Source of the DNA: Cupriavidus malaysiensis
GTDB taxonomy: Bacteria; Pseudomonadota; Gammaproteobacteria; Burkholderiales; Burkholderiaceae
Reading direction: 5' to 3'
Assembly (NCBI RefSeq): GCF_001854325.1
Contig: NZ_CP017755.1
Coordinates: 1,736,001-1,800,000 of the forward strand
Length of the DNA stretch: 64,000 bases
A program made the translations under genes and the position numbers. Below the pieces are notes generated by a model. It had not been told where the DNA came from. It did not search any database and saw nothing but the letters and a program-made list of their open reading frames with translations. Positions 26,303 through 34,933 of this stretch are shown here, one piece after another. Each line of letters opens with the position of its first letter. Position 1 is the stretch's first letter.

Positions 26303-27301
26303 ATGAACCGACGCATCCTGGCCCGCTTGCTGCAGCTCGCCGGCGTCGTGCTGGCCACCGCGGTGCTGAATTTCCTGCTGCTCAAGGCATTGCCGGGCGA
26401 CCTGGTCGATACCATCGCCAGCGAGAGCGGCAGCGTGCCGGCCGAGTACGTGGCGCAGCTGCGCAGCCTGTACGGCCTCGACCGCAGCACGCCGGCCCAG
26501 CTGCTGGCCTATCTCGGCCAGCTTACGCACGGTGACTTCGGCTACTCCTTCCGCTTCGGCGAGCCGGTCCTGCACCTGGTGCTGGCACGTCTCGGGCCCA
26601 CCGTGGCGCTGGTCGGCACGGCGCTGCTGTGCTCGACCGTGGCGGGCGTGCTGCTCGGCGTCGCCGCGGCGCGCCGGCCGCACGGCCTGGTGGACACCGC
26701 GCTGTCGGCGCTGGCCACGGCGGGCTACTCGGCGCCGTTGTTCTGGACCGCACTGATGCTGATCGTGCTGTTCGGCGTACGGCTCGAATGGCTGCCGATC
26801 GCAGGCGTGCGCGAGGTCAATGCCGGCTACCACGGCCTGCGCTTGCTGCTGGACTACGCCGCGCACCTGGCGCTGCCGGCGCTGACGCTGTCGATCTACT
26901 ACGTTGCGGTCTACATGCGGCTGACCCGCGCCGCCATGGTGGAGACGCTCGCCGAGGACTTCATCCGCACCGCCCGTGCCAAGGGTGCGCGCGAGGCGCG
27001 CGTGCTGTTCGGCCATGCGCTGCGCCATGCGCTGTTGCCGGTGTTCACGATGCTGGGCGTGCAGAGCAGCGCGCTGCTTGGCGGTTCGATCGTGGTGGAG
27101 ACGGTGTTTGCCTGGCCGGGACTGGGGCAGCTTTCCTTCGAGGCCATCAAGAGCCGCGACCTGCCGGTGCTGCTGGCGGTGCTGCTGTGCAGCGGCGCCC
27201 TGGTGGTGCTGGCCAACCTGCTGGTCGACCTGGTGCAGACCTTGCTCGACCCGCGCGTGCGGCGCCAGGGCACCGCGCATCCCGAGGAGACGGCCGCATG
27301 A
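26303..27301 (+). CDS. ABC importer permease, DppB type
   Basis: 332 residues with six transmembrane segments. The first block (RILARLLQLAGVVLATAVLNFLLLKALPGD) and EAA loop FIRTARAKGAREARVLFGHALRHALLP are typical of DppB/OppB permeases. It starts 7 bp after the binding-protein gene and its stop overlaps the next permease start as ATGA, so the genes are translationally coupled. Confidence 0.94.
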   Translation: MNRRILARLLQLAGVVLATAVLNFLLLKALPGDLVDTIASESGSVPAEYVAQLRSLYGLDRSTPAQLLAYLGQLTHGDFGYSFRFGEPVLHLVLARLGPTVALVGTALLCSTVAGVLLGVAAARRPHGLVDTALSALATAGYSAPLFWTALMLIVLFGVRLEWLPIAGVREVNAGYHGLRLLLDYAAHLALPALTLSIYYVAVYMRLTRAAMVETLAEDFIRTARAKGAREARVLFGHALRHALLPVFTMLGVQSSALLGGSIVVETVFAWPGLGQLSFEAIKSRDLPVLLAVLLCSGALVVLANLLVDLVQTLLDPRVRRQGTAHPEETAA

Positions 27302-28131
27302 AGCGCTGGTACCGGCAACCCGCCCTGCTGATCGGGGGCGCCATCCTGAGCGTGGTGGCGCTCGCGGCCGTGCTGGCCGGCACCTTGTTCCCCGGCGACC
27401 CGCTCGACATGGTCGGGGCACCCTATGTCTGGCCCGGCGGCGATGCCCGCACGCCGCTGGGCACCGATCTGATGGGGCGCGATCTGCTGGCCGGACTGGT
27501 GCACGGCGCGCGCGTCTCATTGCTGGTGGGCGTCGGCTCGGCCCTGGCGGCGCTGGTGCTCGGCATCGCCGTCGGGGCCGCCTCCGGTTTCTATCGCGGC
27601 CGCGTCGATGCGGTGCTGGGCCGCGTCACCGAGTTCTTCCAGACCATCCCCTCGTTCCTGCTCGCCATCATCCTGGTGGCTGTCCTCAAGCCCACGCTGG
27701 GTACCATCGTGTTCGCGCTCAGCGTCACCGCGTGGCCCAGCGTGGCGCGGCTGGTGCGAGCAGAGTTCATCTCCCTGCGCGAGCGCGAATTCGTCAAGGC
27801 CAGCATCGCCGTCGGGGCCAGCGACATGCACCTGATCTTCCGCGAGATCCTGCCCAATGCCTGGACGCCGGTGATCGTCTCGACCGGCTTGCTGGTGGCC
27901 AACGCCATCCTTTCCGAGGCGGGCCTGTCCTTTCTCGGACTGGGCGATCCCAATGTGGTGAGCTGGGGGTCGATGATCGGCCTCGGCCGCGACGCCCTGC
28001 GCACCGGCTGGTACATGACGGCGCTTCCCGGCCTTGCCGTGGTGGTCACCGTGCTGGCGCTGAACCTGCTGAGCGACGGCCTGCATGCCGCGCTCAATCC
28101 CAAGCTGAGGCGTACCGTGCGTGAGTCCTAA
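27298..28131 (+). CDS. ABC importer permease, DppC type
   Basis: 277 residues, DppC/OppC type: an N-terminal span, the TPLGTDLMGRDLLAGLVHGARVSL motif, an EAA-like loop (REREFVKASIAVGASDMHLIFREILPNAWTP) and GLSFLGLGDPNVVSWGSMI. It starts at the ATG overlapping the previous stop (ATGA), ends the importer operon, and is followed by a repeat-rich gap. Confidence 0.94.
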   Translation: MKRWYRQPALLIGGAILSVVALAAVLAGTLFPGDPLDMVGAPYVWPGGDARTPLGTDLMGRDLLAGLVHGARVSLLVGVGSALAALVLGIAVGAASGFYRGRVDAVLGRVTEFFQTIPSFLLAIILVAVLKPTLGTIVFALSVTAWPSVARLVRAEFISLREREFVKASIAVGASDMHLIFREILPNAWTPVIVSTGLLVANAILSEAGLSFLGLGDPNVVSWGSMIGLGRDALRTGWYMTALPGLAVVVTVLALNLLSDGLHAALNPKLRRTVRES

Positions 28132-28158
28132 GGGCTCAAGCGCTTAAGCGCTCAAGCG

Positions 28159-28380
28159 TCAAGCGCGCCAGTGCAGCGCCGCCCGCAGGTGTGACGCGAG
28201 GATCGAATGCGCCGCGCCGACGACTCTGGCGGCGATAGTGGCTACACCGGCGCGCGGCATCGAATATGGGCCCTGGTCCGCTGCGTCATTCGAAATCCCC
28301 CCGATCGACAGCACCTGCGGGCCGTATGCGCGTTGCAGATGCTCGCCATCGCCGTGCCATAGCCGTGCTTTGCGCCTAGC
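28159..28380 (-). pseudogene. C-terminal-like fragment of an unidentified protein
   Basis: On the minus strand a frame of about 73 codons without a start codon reads HGDGEHLQRAYGPQVLSIGG, then a GISNDAADQGPYSMPRAG segment, and ends ALHWRA-stop. It is bounded upstream by a TAG next to the 8-bp tandem repeat. The sequence looks like the end of a real globular protein, possibly of the nucleosidase/phosphorylase type. It appears to be a truncated remnant. Confidence 0.4.
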
Positions 28381-28384
28381 CTAT

Positions 28385-28462
28385 GACCCTGAGACCCTGA
28401 GACCCTGAGACCCGGAGACCCGGAGACCCGGAGACCCGGAGACCCGGAGACCCGGAGACCGG
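28385..28462. repeat. 8-bp tandem repeat, about ten copies
   Basis: The unit AGACCCTG (first three copies) changes to AGACCCGG (next six or seven copies), spanning about 78 bp with perfect phasing. It lies 40 bp downstream of the hydrolase stop codon. Such arrays vary in length by slippage; the switch between two unit types suggests two rounds of expansion. Confidence 0.9.
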
Positions 28463-28502
28463 ATGCACCGCAGCTTGGGTGCGTTTTCCTTGACGCAATG
28501 GG

Positions 28503-29573
28503 CTAATACCATGGCATGGATTCGATCGCCTCGACCACCTCCGCCTGGTGCTCGATAAAGAACTCCCCGTGGTTGCTGTTGGCAATGACGATGCGACGGC
28601 TATCCGGCAGGGCTGCGGACAACGCTTCGAAATTGCGCTCGCGATCCTGGCGTGACTCGCGCAAGCGCATCTGCGCGTCTTCCCGGGTCTGTGCATCGAC
28701 AGGCTCCGTAAGCCAGGGGAAGAGGTCCCGCAGCCCGCGGGGGTCCGCCTGCAGGATAAGCGCAGGAGCACGGACCGCACTGTAATCCGGTGAAAACCGC
28801 ATCGCCTCCGTGAGCGTCACGATGGATACCTCGGAAGGAGTGGCGGGGCGCACGCTACCGTTGGGCAGCACTTCGCAGGCATCGCGCAAGTTCGCCTCGA
28901 TTGCAGGCGACCAGGTTTTGTGGATGCGCTTGGCAAAGGCGACGGCGGCGGCAAACGATGCGCCGTCGGCCGCCTGCGGGTCCGGGCTCAGCAAGGCCGG
29001 GTTGCGCGGCACCCGGGACGGATCCCGCTTGGCGAGTGAGTAGTCGTAGGTGGTGTCCATGTAGACGAGCCCGCGTACACGCTGCGGATATCGGCCGGCA
29101 AACAGGGTCAGTTCGTTTCCGGCAATGGAGTGGCCGCATAGCACCACGCTGCCGACATGCAGGGCAGCCAGAAGGCCGTCGAGATCGTCGACCAGTGCGG
29201 CGGTATCGTAACGCCAGCCGCGGCTTGGCAGCGGCTTGTCCGATTGGCCAAAGCCGCGCCGGCTGACTGCGAGGACGCGCGCGCGATCGGCCAGTGCGGC
29301 GGCCAGTCCATTGAAGAGCTGGGCGGTCTCCCCCTGTCCCGCCAGCAGGACGACGACCCGTTCTGCATTGCCGGGATTCCAGTCGCGCACATGAAGGGCC
29401 ACACCGGTCCGAAGTGGCACGCGCCGGTCCTGAACGGTGGCTTGCGGCGTTGCGCCGCGGTCTGCGTCGCCGCCGCCGCAGGCGCTCAAGGCTGGCAGCA
29501 TAAGCGTGATGGGCCAGCAGGCTAGCGCCTGCATCAGGCGACGGCGGTCGTGGCTCGAAGAGGGGAAATCCAT
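28503..29573 (-). CDS. Alpha/beta-hydrolase lipoprotein
   Basis: 356 residues. The N-terminus MDFPSSSHDRRRLMQALACW with LPALSAC (lipid Cys at 32) marks a lipoprotein. The rest is an alpha/beta hydrolase: oxyanion region LLAGQGETAQLF, nucleophile elbow CGHSIAGNE, and catalytic His in NSNHGEFF. The esterase or lipase substrate is unknown. The start at 29573 is chosen to give a normal lipoprotein signal; the frame extends upstream to 29849 without similarity. The gene ends 40 bp before the 8-bp tandem repeat array. Confidence 0.8.
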   Translation of the reverse strand: MDFPSSSHDRRRLMQALACWPITLMLPALSACGGGDADRGATPQATVQDRRVPLRTGVALHVRDWNPGNAERVVVLLAGQGETAQLFNGLAAALADRARVLAVSRRGFGQSDKPLPSRGWRYDTAALVDDLDGLLAALHVGSVVLCGHSIAGNELTLFAGRYPQRVRGLVYMDTTYDYSLAKRDPSRVPRNPALLSPDPQAADGASFAAAVAFAKRIHKTWSPAIEANLRDACEVLPNGSVRPATPSEVSIVTLTEAMRFSPDYSAVRAPALILQADPRGLRDLFPWLTEPVDAQTREDAQMRLRESRQDRERNFEALSAALPDSRRIVIANSNHGEFFIEHQAEVVEAIESMPWY

Positions 29574-30026
29574 CGGATCGTGCGCTCCAATCATTGGGGT
29601 CAAGGCCGGGACCAAGGCTGGCAATGGGCCATCCTGTAAGCGCTGAGCAAGAAGGCGGGGATCGTGACGCGCACATGCATGCGCGCGCGCCGCCAACAAG
29701 ATGGCTTTGGTCATGGGAGCGCCAAGTCTAGGGAGAAGCGCGTGCCGCATGTGTGCGGAGTTGTGGCGAACTGTGCGGATCCCTGTGCGCTGGCGCTGTC
29801 GAGGGATGTCTCGGCACCTCGTTGCCGTGGCGCTGATGGATTCGCACAAAGATGCGCAGATTCGAGACAGAGCGATGGTCCAAGCATCGATGCGATGCTC
29901 TGCGCGCTCGCCGGACCGGATGGCATTGGCGGAGCAGGCCTGAAATCCAGGCGGCCCAGGGAGGCATCGCCGATGTCCCGTGGCGTAGTGCTACCGTGCC
30001 ATCACGGCGTGCACGCGGCCTGATGG
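29574..30026. other. Intergenic region without recognised gene
   Basis: About 450 bp between the hydrolase and the HAD phosphatase gene. Frames on both strands are short, rich in Arg/Cys/Ser and lack ribosome sites. I see no repeat or terminator. Confidence 0.5.
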
Positions 30027-30656
30027 TCAGGCGCGGGAAAAATCCAGCAGGTCCTGCGGGCGGACAAGGAGTGGCGTCGCGCAGTGCGTCTGTAACGCCG
30101 CCGCGGCCGTGTAGCCCCAGGCTACCCCGCGGAACGCCATGCCGGCGGCGCTGGCGGCCTCCGCATCGCGGATTTCGTCGCCAACGTACAAGGCTTCGTC
30201 CGGACGCACACCAGCGGAAGAGACCAACGCCCGAAGCTTGCGCGCCTTGCCGAACATCGAGATGCCGCAGCTGAAATCGGCGATCCGGCCGCTGACGGCG
30301 GGACCGAGGATCGCGCGCACGACGTCCTCGCCGTTCGACGTGGCAACGGCAAGCCTGATGCCACGCCGTGCCAGCGTATCCAGCGTCTCGGCCACGTTCG
30401 GGAATAGCGAAACCTGCGCGATGCGCTCGCGCATCAGCTTCCTGACATCGATGGTAATGGCCGGCGCCTTCCACAGCGGCACGCCAAGCAGCCGCATGAT
30501 GTGTTGCGCGGAGCTGCCGCGCGCCTGCTCGAGCAACTCGCCCTCGAGCGGGCGAAACCCGTGTTTGCGCGAAGCGACTTCAACGGCTTGCAGAAAGCAC
30601 GCCATCGAATCGGCCAACGTGCCGTCGAAATCAAACGCGATGAGTTTGTAGGTCAT
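30027..30656 (-). CDS. HAD-superfamily hydrolase (phosphoglycolate phosphatase-like)
   Basis: 209 residues with the HAD motifs: I, AFDFDGTLADS (Asp9, Asp11); II, AVATSNGEDV; III, FGKARKLRAL; IV, YVGDEIRDAEAA. An alpha-helical cap (about 18-85) marks subfamily IA, as in phosphoglycolate phosphatase. It probably removes phosphate from a small metabolite. The start at 30656 gives MTYKLIAFDFDGTL. It stands alone between two long gaps. Confidence 0.88.
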   Translation of the reverse strand: MTYKLIAFDFDGTLADSMACFLQAVEVASRKHGFRPLEGELLEQARGSSAQHIMRLLGVPLWKAPAITIDVRKLMRERIAQVSLFPNVAETLDTLARRGIRLAVATSNGEDVVRAILGPAVSGRIADFSCGISMFGKARKLRALVSSAGVRPDEALYVGDEIRDAEAASAAGMAFRGVAWGYTAAAALQTHCATPLLVRPQDLLDFSRA

Positions 30657-31215
30657 GAAGAGTGCAGCAGCGCTGCGAGGCAAATGTAGAACGCATCAAA
30701 CGTGTCAGCGCTTTGTAATCATCACGGTCGCTTCGAGGCCATGGCGCCCATGCCGGCAGCCACTCCCTTACGAATCCATGCGTGATCGGTGGGCATTTTC
30801 GCATTGCTTGGCCCAGCCAGGCGAGCATGAGAAGGCTCCACTGGACGGGACTTCGGGGAAAGCGCTTCACAGAGAGAGAAAACCTATGGGGGCGCTGAGC
30901 CGGTAAGCGTCCAACGCCTCGATCCCTTCCTTGGATCCGCAAGATCCGCAAACATCGACACAAATACGCACAATTTCAACATGGACAATCCATTAGGCTC
31001 TGTCAATGCTGCATCGGCCGCATCGACGCTCCCACTGTTTTTTCAGGCTTGGAGATGCGCGGCCTACTCTGATTCGTCACGTCAAGCCGATTCCTTATGA
31101 AGCCAGTTCGCTTGGTTGGGCCTTCGTGGCTCTCTTCTCCGGACCGCTTCTTTCCATCGCGCAGCAGCAAGGAAGACTGGCGACGCGAGCCCACTGTTAC
31201 GCTTCCAAGAGGCCA
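30657..31215. other. Intergenic region between HAD and fabZ-like genes
   Basis: About 560 bp between divergent genes, with lower GC than most of the window. The fabZ frame is open back to 31006 but has no similarity before 31216. I recognise no gene, repeat or transposon end; it may be degenerate coding DNA. Confidence 0.45.
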
Positions 31216-31710
31216 ATGAACGAGAATCCGATCCGTTTCGATATCCAACAGGTCTTGAGACTGTTGCCACACCGCTATCCCTGCTTGTTGATCGATCGCG
31301 TGCTTGCCTTGGAGCCGCGTGCGGCGGTGACCGCGCTCAAGAATGTGACGGTCAACGAGCCCTATTTCGTTGGCCACTATCCGGCAAGCCCCGTGATGCC
31401 TGGCGTGCTGTGCATCGAGGCATTGCTGCAGACCGCCGCGATCCTGGTCGCTGTCGAAGGGGACGCTGACGTCGAGAGTAAGCTGCATCGGTCGATCGAG
31501 ATCGAAAGGGTGCGCTTCAGGCGATCGGTCTACCCAGGGGACCAACTGCTGCTCCACGTCGAGCTCGAGCAGGATCGGGACGGAGCCATGCGGTTCAAGG
31601 GTACGGCCACAGTGGACGGCGCCATCGCCGTCGAGGCAACCATTTCAAGCAGATGGGGCGGGCCGGGAACAGCACCGAACCCGACCGGTCGCGCGCAATC
31701 CGGTGCCTAG
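31216..31710 (+). CDS. Orphan FabZ-type 3-hydroxyacyl-ACP dehydratase
   Basis: 164 residues with the hot-dog fold signatures HRYPCLLIDRV (consensus PHRYPFLLVDRV) and VGHYPASPVMPGVLCIEALLQTAA. The catalytic pair His54 and Glu68 has the correct 14-residue spacing, so it should be active in dehydrating 3-hydroxyacyl-ACP. The housekeeping fabZ lies between lpxD and lpxA; this copy stands alone in an accessory region and departs from the usual GHFPGHPVMPG sequence. It may serve a special acyl chain. The start at 31216 has AGAGG nearby. Confidence 0.85.
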   Translation: MNENPIRFDIQQVLRLLPHRYPCLLIDRVLALEPRAAVTALKNVTVNEPYFVGHYPASPVMPGVLCIEALLQTAAILVAVEGDADVESKLHRSIEIERVRFRRSVYPGDQLLLHVELEQDRDGAMRFKGTATVDGAIAVEATISSRWGGPGTAPNPTGRAQSGA

Positions 31711-31972
31711 CCTCACGTGCCACCGACGCCTGCGCCCTCCCCTTCGCGGTCAACCTGACTGGTGCGAAGCGTAACGACATTGGTCTGCTCTCCCGCTTCG
31801 TGCATCGCGCCGACATGCACGGAGCTTTCCTCAAGCGCGGGCAGCAACGTTGAGTGCCGGCCCGCCGTGCATGATGTCAATGCAATCCACCAATGAGCCG
31901 GTCATTCCAAAGTTCGCGCCGCGGCATTGCCTCCATTGGCGCGGCGGGACTTCATCTTGAATGAGTTCTTAG
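31711..31972. other. Gap between fabZ-like and barrel genes
   Basis: About 260 bp between convergent genes. I see neither a clear terminator nor a supported reading frame. Confidence 0.4.
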
Positions 31973-32572
31973 TCAACGGAACAGATAATCAACGCCCAAG
32001 ACGAATGCTTGACTCTTGACCTCGGCGCCGTTGCCTCCTTTCCATTTCAACTTGTCGTAGTTCGTGTATTGCGCGCGTATGCGCCAATTCGATGAGATGG
32101 CATAAGCCGCTCCGGCTCCGAATGTGATCACCGCCACGGAGCGGCTGCTCGAATCGATGTCTCCTGTGCGCTGCCCGTGCTCCAATCCTAGCCCAACGAG
32201 GGCCAGCAAGGAGAAGCGGTCGGTAATTGGCAGATGCCCGACGACGCTCGCCGTCATCCCGCCGATGGCGAAACGGTCCTTTTGACCATCAGTTCTCGCT
32301 TCAACGGAACCCAGGGTGGTGACTGTGCTTTCGACTGATAGGTAGCGCGAGAACTGATAGCCGCCCCGCAGTCCGACGGCGACGTGATTCGATGAAGCGT
32401 CCGTCCATCCCGGACTGGATGGGCTGACTCCGATACGCGCATACCCGAGGTCCGCGCCGAGGTAAAAGAACTCCTCGGCAGGAGGGGACTGGCGTGCCTG
32501 TGCGCTTGGCGCTCCGGCGCCAAGTACTGCCATGATGAACGTTACCCCGCCAAAAAGTGATCGATACGACAT
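31973..32572 (-). CDS. Outer-membrane beta-barrel protein
   Basis: 199 residues with a signal peptide (cleavage near AQARQS, about residue 27) and an OmpA/opacity-type eight-stranded barrel pattern: FFYLGADLGYARIGV, VGLRGGYQFSRYLSVEST, WRIRAQYTNYDKL, ending FVLGVDYLFR. It is probably a small porin-like or adhesin-like barrel of unknown role. It is divergent from the DUF2975 gene across a short, very AT-rich region. Confidence 0.8.
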   Translation of the reverse strand: MSYRSLFGGVTFIMAVLGAGAPSAQARQSPPAEEFFYLGADLGYARIGVSPSSPGWTDASSNHVAVGLRGGYQFSRYLSVESTVTTLGSVEARTDGQKDRFAIGGMTASVVGHLPITDRFSLLALVGLGLEHGQRTGDIDSSSRSVAVITFGAGAAYAISSNWRIRAQYTNYDKLKWKGGNGAEVKSQAFVLGVDYLFR

Positions 32573-32712
32573 AAGTATAGATTTGCGATAAAAAATATCT
32601 GTAATACAATAAAGTTTTGTTGTTATACAATACGCAAAGTGACGTCCGCAACCTTTTTATGGAGATCAGCATCTTGAGTTCTTATGCAGCCTCGCATCCG
32701 GAGAGCACAGCC
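32573..32712. promoter_or_regulatory. AT-rich divergent promoter region
   Basis: The region between the barrel and DUF2975 genes is far more AT-rich than its surroundings (for example GATAAAAAATATCTG and TTGTTGTTATACAATACG). TGTAATACAA near 32609 and the TTGTTGTTATACA stretch near 32625 form an imperfect inverted repeat. It probably holds both promoters; exact elements are uncertain. Confidence 0.4.
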
Positions 32713-33243
32713 ATGCGGCGCATCCGCAAGTTGTCTGACAGGATGCGGTGTCTGACCACCAGCGGCGCGGTGATCGCGCTTGCGTCCATGGTGTGGATCT
32801 GGTTTGGGTTGCCCGACGCGACCCTGGAAAAGGTGGTGCGCCAGCACATCCCGGCAAGTTCTGCCTTTGCCGTGCACGTTTCCCTGTGGCACCGGGTCGA
32901 GGGCTTTCTTGCCACCAGTATCAGCTTGGGGCTGCTCAGCTGCGCGCTGTATCAGGCTCGACAGATGTTCGTGACCTTCGGGCGTGGCGAGGTCCTGACG
33001 GTTGAAGTCGCCAAATGCCTACGCCGCCTGGCGATGGCTTCGATATCTCTGGGACTGTCCAGTCCGCTGGTTAAACTTCTGGTGGGCCTATTGCTGATTG
33101 GTGAACCAGGCAAGCCCTACTGGATTTTCATACTCACGCTGGGGGACTATTTCGTGTGCCTGCTTGGCGGCCTGCTGCTGGCAATTGCGTGGGCGTTGGT
33201 TATCGCTGCACAGGTTGCGGAGGAGAACAAGGGCTTTGTCTGA
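32713..33243 (+). CDS. DUF2975-like membrane protein
   Basis: About 176 residues from ATG 32713 (MRRIRKLSDRM), chosen because GGAGAG lies about 9 bp upstream; ATG 32659 is an in-frame alternative. There are four predicted transmembrane helices, and LGLLSCALYQARQMFVTFGRGEVLTVE resembles the DUF2975 pattern, in which a small four-helix protein is usually encoded beside an XRE regulator. No such regulator is present here. Function unknown. Confidence 0.7.
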   Translation: MRRIRKLSDRMRCLTTSGAVIALASMVWIWFGLPDATLEKVVRQHIPASSAFAVHVSLWHRVEGFLATSISLGLLSCALYQARQMFVTFGRGEVLTVEVAKCLRRLAMASISLGLSSPLVKLLVGLLLIGEPGKPYWIFILTLGDYFVCLLGGLLLAIAWALVIAAQVAEENKGFV

Positions 33244-33458
33244 AGGACGATGGCAGTGCTGGTCCACTGCGTCATGCGAAAGGCACCCTTGCTCGACGGC
33301 GCCTCCAGGCCGGACAGGCATTCAAGGCCTGAGCCGCGCTCCAAGTCGCCGGGCCATGGAAGTGCAGGCGCCCGGCCCCGGCCACCGATGAGCCGGTCGC
33401 CGGGTTGGGGCGCTATCGGCGTGCCCAGGGGGCTTCCTGTGCGAATGGCATGCCCTGC

Positions 33459-34256
33459 TCAGGACATGTGATTCAGCAGCCAGGAGCCGGGAATCTGGAG
33501 TACTCCATGCGCTGCCATATGGCCCAGCATGGCCGCCTCCAGGCCGCGCCGCCAATACAAGAAGCCGAACACGACGCCTGCAAGCCCATTCAGCACCAGT
33601 GCTCGCAACACCAACATCGGTGTCAGAGGAACCACGGCGGCCGTTGCCGGCAGGTGAGCCAGTGCGAAAAGCAGCGCCACAAGGCCAATTGCTGTCCGGA
33701 ATGCCCCGGGAGCCGGCATGCCATCGGCCTGTTTCCACCATCGCCCCGCAAACCAGACCAGGAGCGGCAGCAGGAACAAACGCATCAGGAGTTCCTCGGT
33801 CAGCCCGCCATACAAGACGCCCGCCAGTAAGCGTTTCCACAACGGCACCCTGAACAGCGACTGCATTGGCGCGGGAAGATGAGGGAAGAAACACAGTGCA
33901 TCGACCGCAACTAACACGGCTCCCAGGATTGCCCCGGCCAGCAGTCCTGCCCGCAAGCCCACCGGCGACGGTGTCCCCCTGCCTTCCGTCCAGGCCTGGA
34001 GAAGCGGCATTCGCAGTCCCACCTTGCTGGACAAGCGCATCCCCAAGAGAATAACGACCGCAAGCAAGAACCCGTTCTGCACCAGGACCACTGCTACCAG
34101 CCACGGCAACGGTACAGCGGACTTGGCAATCGGGGCGGTCCCGGCCACCGCCAGCATATCGGCCATATCGGCCATATAGGGCATGCCGGCTATCACGCCC
34201 GACAATCCTGCCAGCAGCAGGATGGCGAAGATCTTCTTGTTGATCGTCTTGAACAT
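33459..34256 (-). CDS. CPBP-family intramembrane metalloprotease
   Basis: 265 residues with about eight transmembrane segments and the CPBP (Abi/Rce1-like) motifs: EELLMR (Glu154, Glu155, Arg159), FALAH (Phe197, His201) and a C-terminal GHMAAHG. All proposed catalytic residues are present. The start at 34256 (MFKTINKKIF) drops an upstream stretch without similarity. An in-frame 9-bp repeat gives MADMADM near residue 28. The substrate is unknown; relatives act in prenylated-protein processing or bacteriocin self-immunity. Confidence 0.85.
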   Translation of the reverse strand: MFKTINKKIFAILLLAGLSGVIAGMPYMADMADMLAVAGTAPIAKSAVPLPWLVAVVLVQNGFLLAVVILLGMRLSSKVGLRMPLLQAWTEGRGTPSPVGLRAGLLAGAILGAVLVAVDALCFFPHLPAPMQSLFRVPLWKRLLAGVLYGGLTEELLMRLFLLPLLVWFAGRWWKQADGMPAPGAFRTAIGLVALLFALAHLPATAAVVPLTPMLVLRALVLNGLAGVVFGFLYWRRGLEAAMLGHMAAHGVLQIPGSWLLNHMS

Positions 34257-34401
34257 AGGATCTGCAAACAGGTGGACAAGCACGGAGGGAGGCTCCGAGC
34301 TTCTACCCACGAAGCTCAGAAGCGTGTGCGCCCTGGAAACATCCTTCACTTATCGCTGCGCCTGATCGAGGCCGACTGCGCTTCGCGGCGGGCGGGCGCG
34401 G

Positions 34402-34905
34402 CTATCGCGGCCGCTCGCCGCTCCCTGCCCCGGTCCGGTCTCCCGGGTTGTCCTGGGACCGCGCCGGCTCGCTCCTGGGGAACATCTTCCTGTTCAGCAC
34501 GCCGGTGGGTTCCTGGTCCTGGGTTTCATTGAAACGCCACTTCCTGGCGGTGCCTTCCCTGTCGAACAGGATGACGAGCTCCTTGCTGTCGTTCTCCTGG
34601 CCACCCAGCAGGACACTGGCGTTCCTGTAGAAGTTCAGCAGGCTGGGCGTCGATTCGCGGTAGCTGTAGATCCAGACCTCGGCGCCGCTCGCGAACCGGA
34701 TTTCGTTCTGCGTATTGCCGAGCCAGTCCTTGATGTCCGCCTTGGTCATCGACTTTCCAGACATCCGGTTCTCCAGTCTGGCCGGGGTCATCTCGGCGAC
34801 GTTCTTGTTTCCGGCGGAGGCACATGCGCCTGACAGCAGCGCGGCCATGACGATCGCACATGCCTTGCCTGACGAAGTCCCGGGCAGCGGATGGAGCCAT
34901 GGCAT
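34402..34905 (-). CDS. Putative small lipoprotein, BamE/SmpA-like
   Basis: 167 residues. A hydrophobic segment IVMAALLSGAC with Cys28 suggests lipid modification, though the lipobox is atypical. The mature part has the pattern MTKADIKDWLGNTQNEIRFASGAEVWIYSY, like the SmpA/OmlA (BamE) fold in which a short helix is followed by WxYSY-type strands. It begins 28 bp after the secreted-protein gene on the same strand, probably in the same operon as the two-component system upstream. The assignment is by pattern only. Confidence 0.65.
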   Translation of the reverse strand: MPWLHPLPGTSSGKACAIVMAALLSGACASAGNKNVAEMTPARLENRMSGKSMTKADIKDWLGNTQNEIRFASGAEVWIYSYRESTPSLLNFYRNASVLLGGQENDSKELVILFDREGTARKWRFNETQDQEPTGVLNRKMFPRSEPARSQDNPGDRTGAGSGERPR

Positions 34906-34933
34906 GCGGCTCGGATGAATGGTCAGGTCAGGC

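Larger units (their letters stand above)
28132..28502. other. Repeat-rich gap holding a gene fragment
   Basis: About 370 bp between the permease and the hydrolase gene. It starts with overlapping copies of CGCTCAAGCG/CGCTTAAGCG (28133-28162), continues with a broken minus-strand reading frame, and ends with an 8-bp tandem repeat. The last two are listed separately. No complete gene fits here. Confidence 0.6.

Noticed and set aside
28376..28780. Minus-strand frame containing an SPGLRVSG amino-acid repeat
   Set aside because: The repeat is just the translation of the 8-bp DNA repeat, and the rest overlaps the hydrolase gene in another frame.
30657..31215. Insertion-sequence remnant in the gap before the orphan fabZ
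   Set aside because: Length and base composition suggested it, but I found no transposase-like frame, terminal inverted repeat or target duplication.
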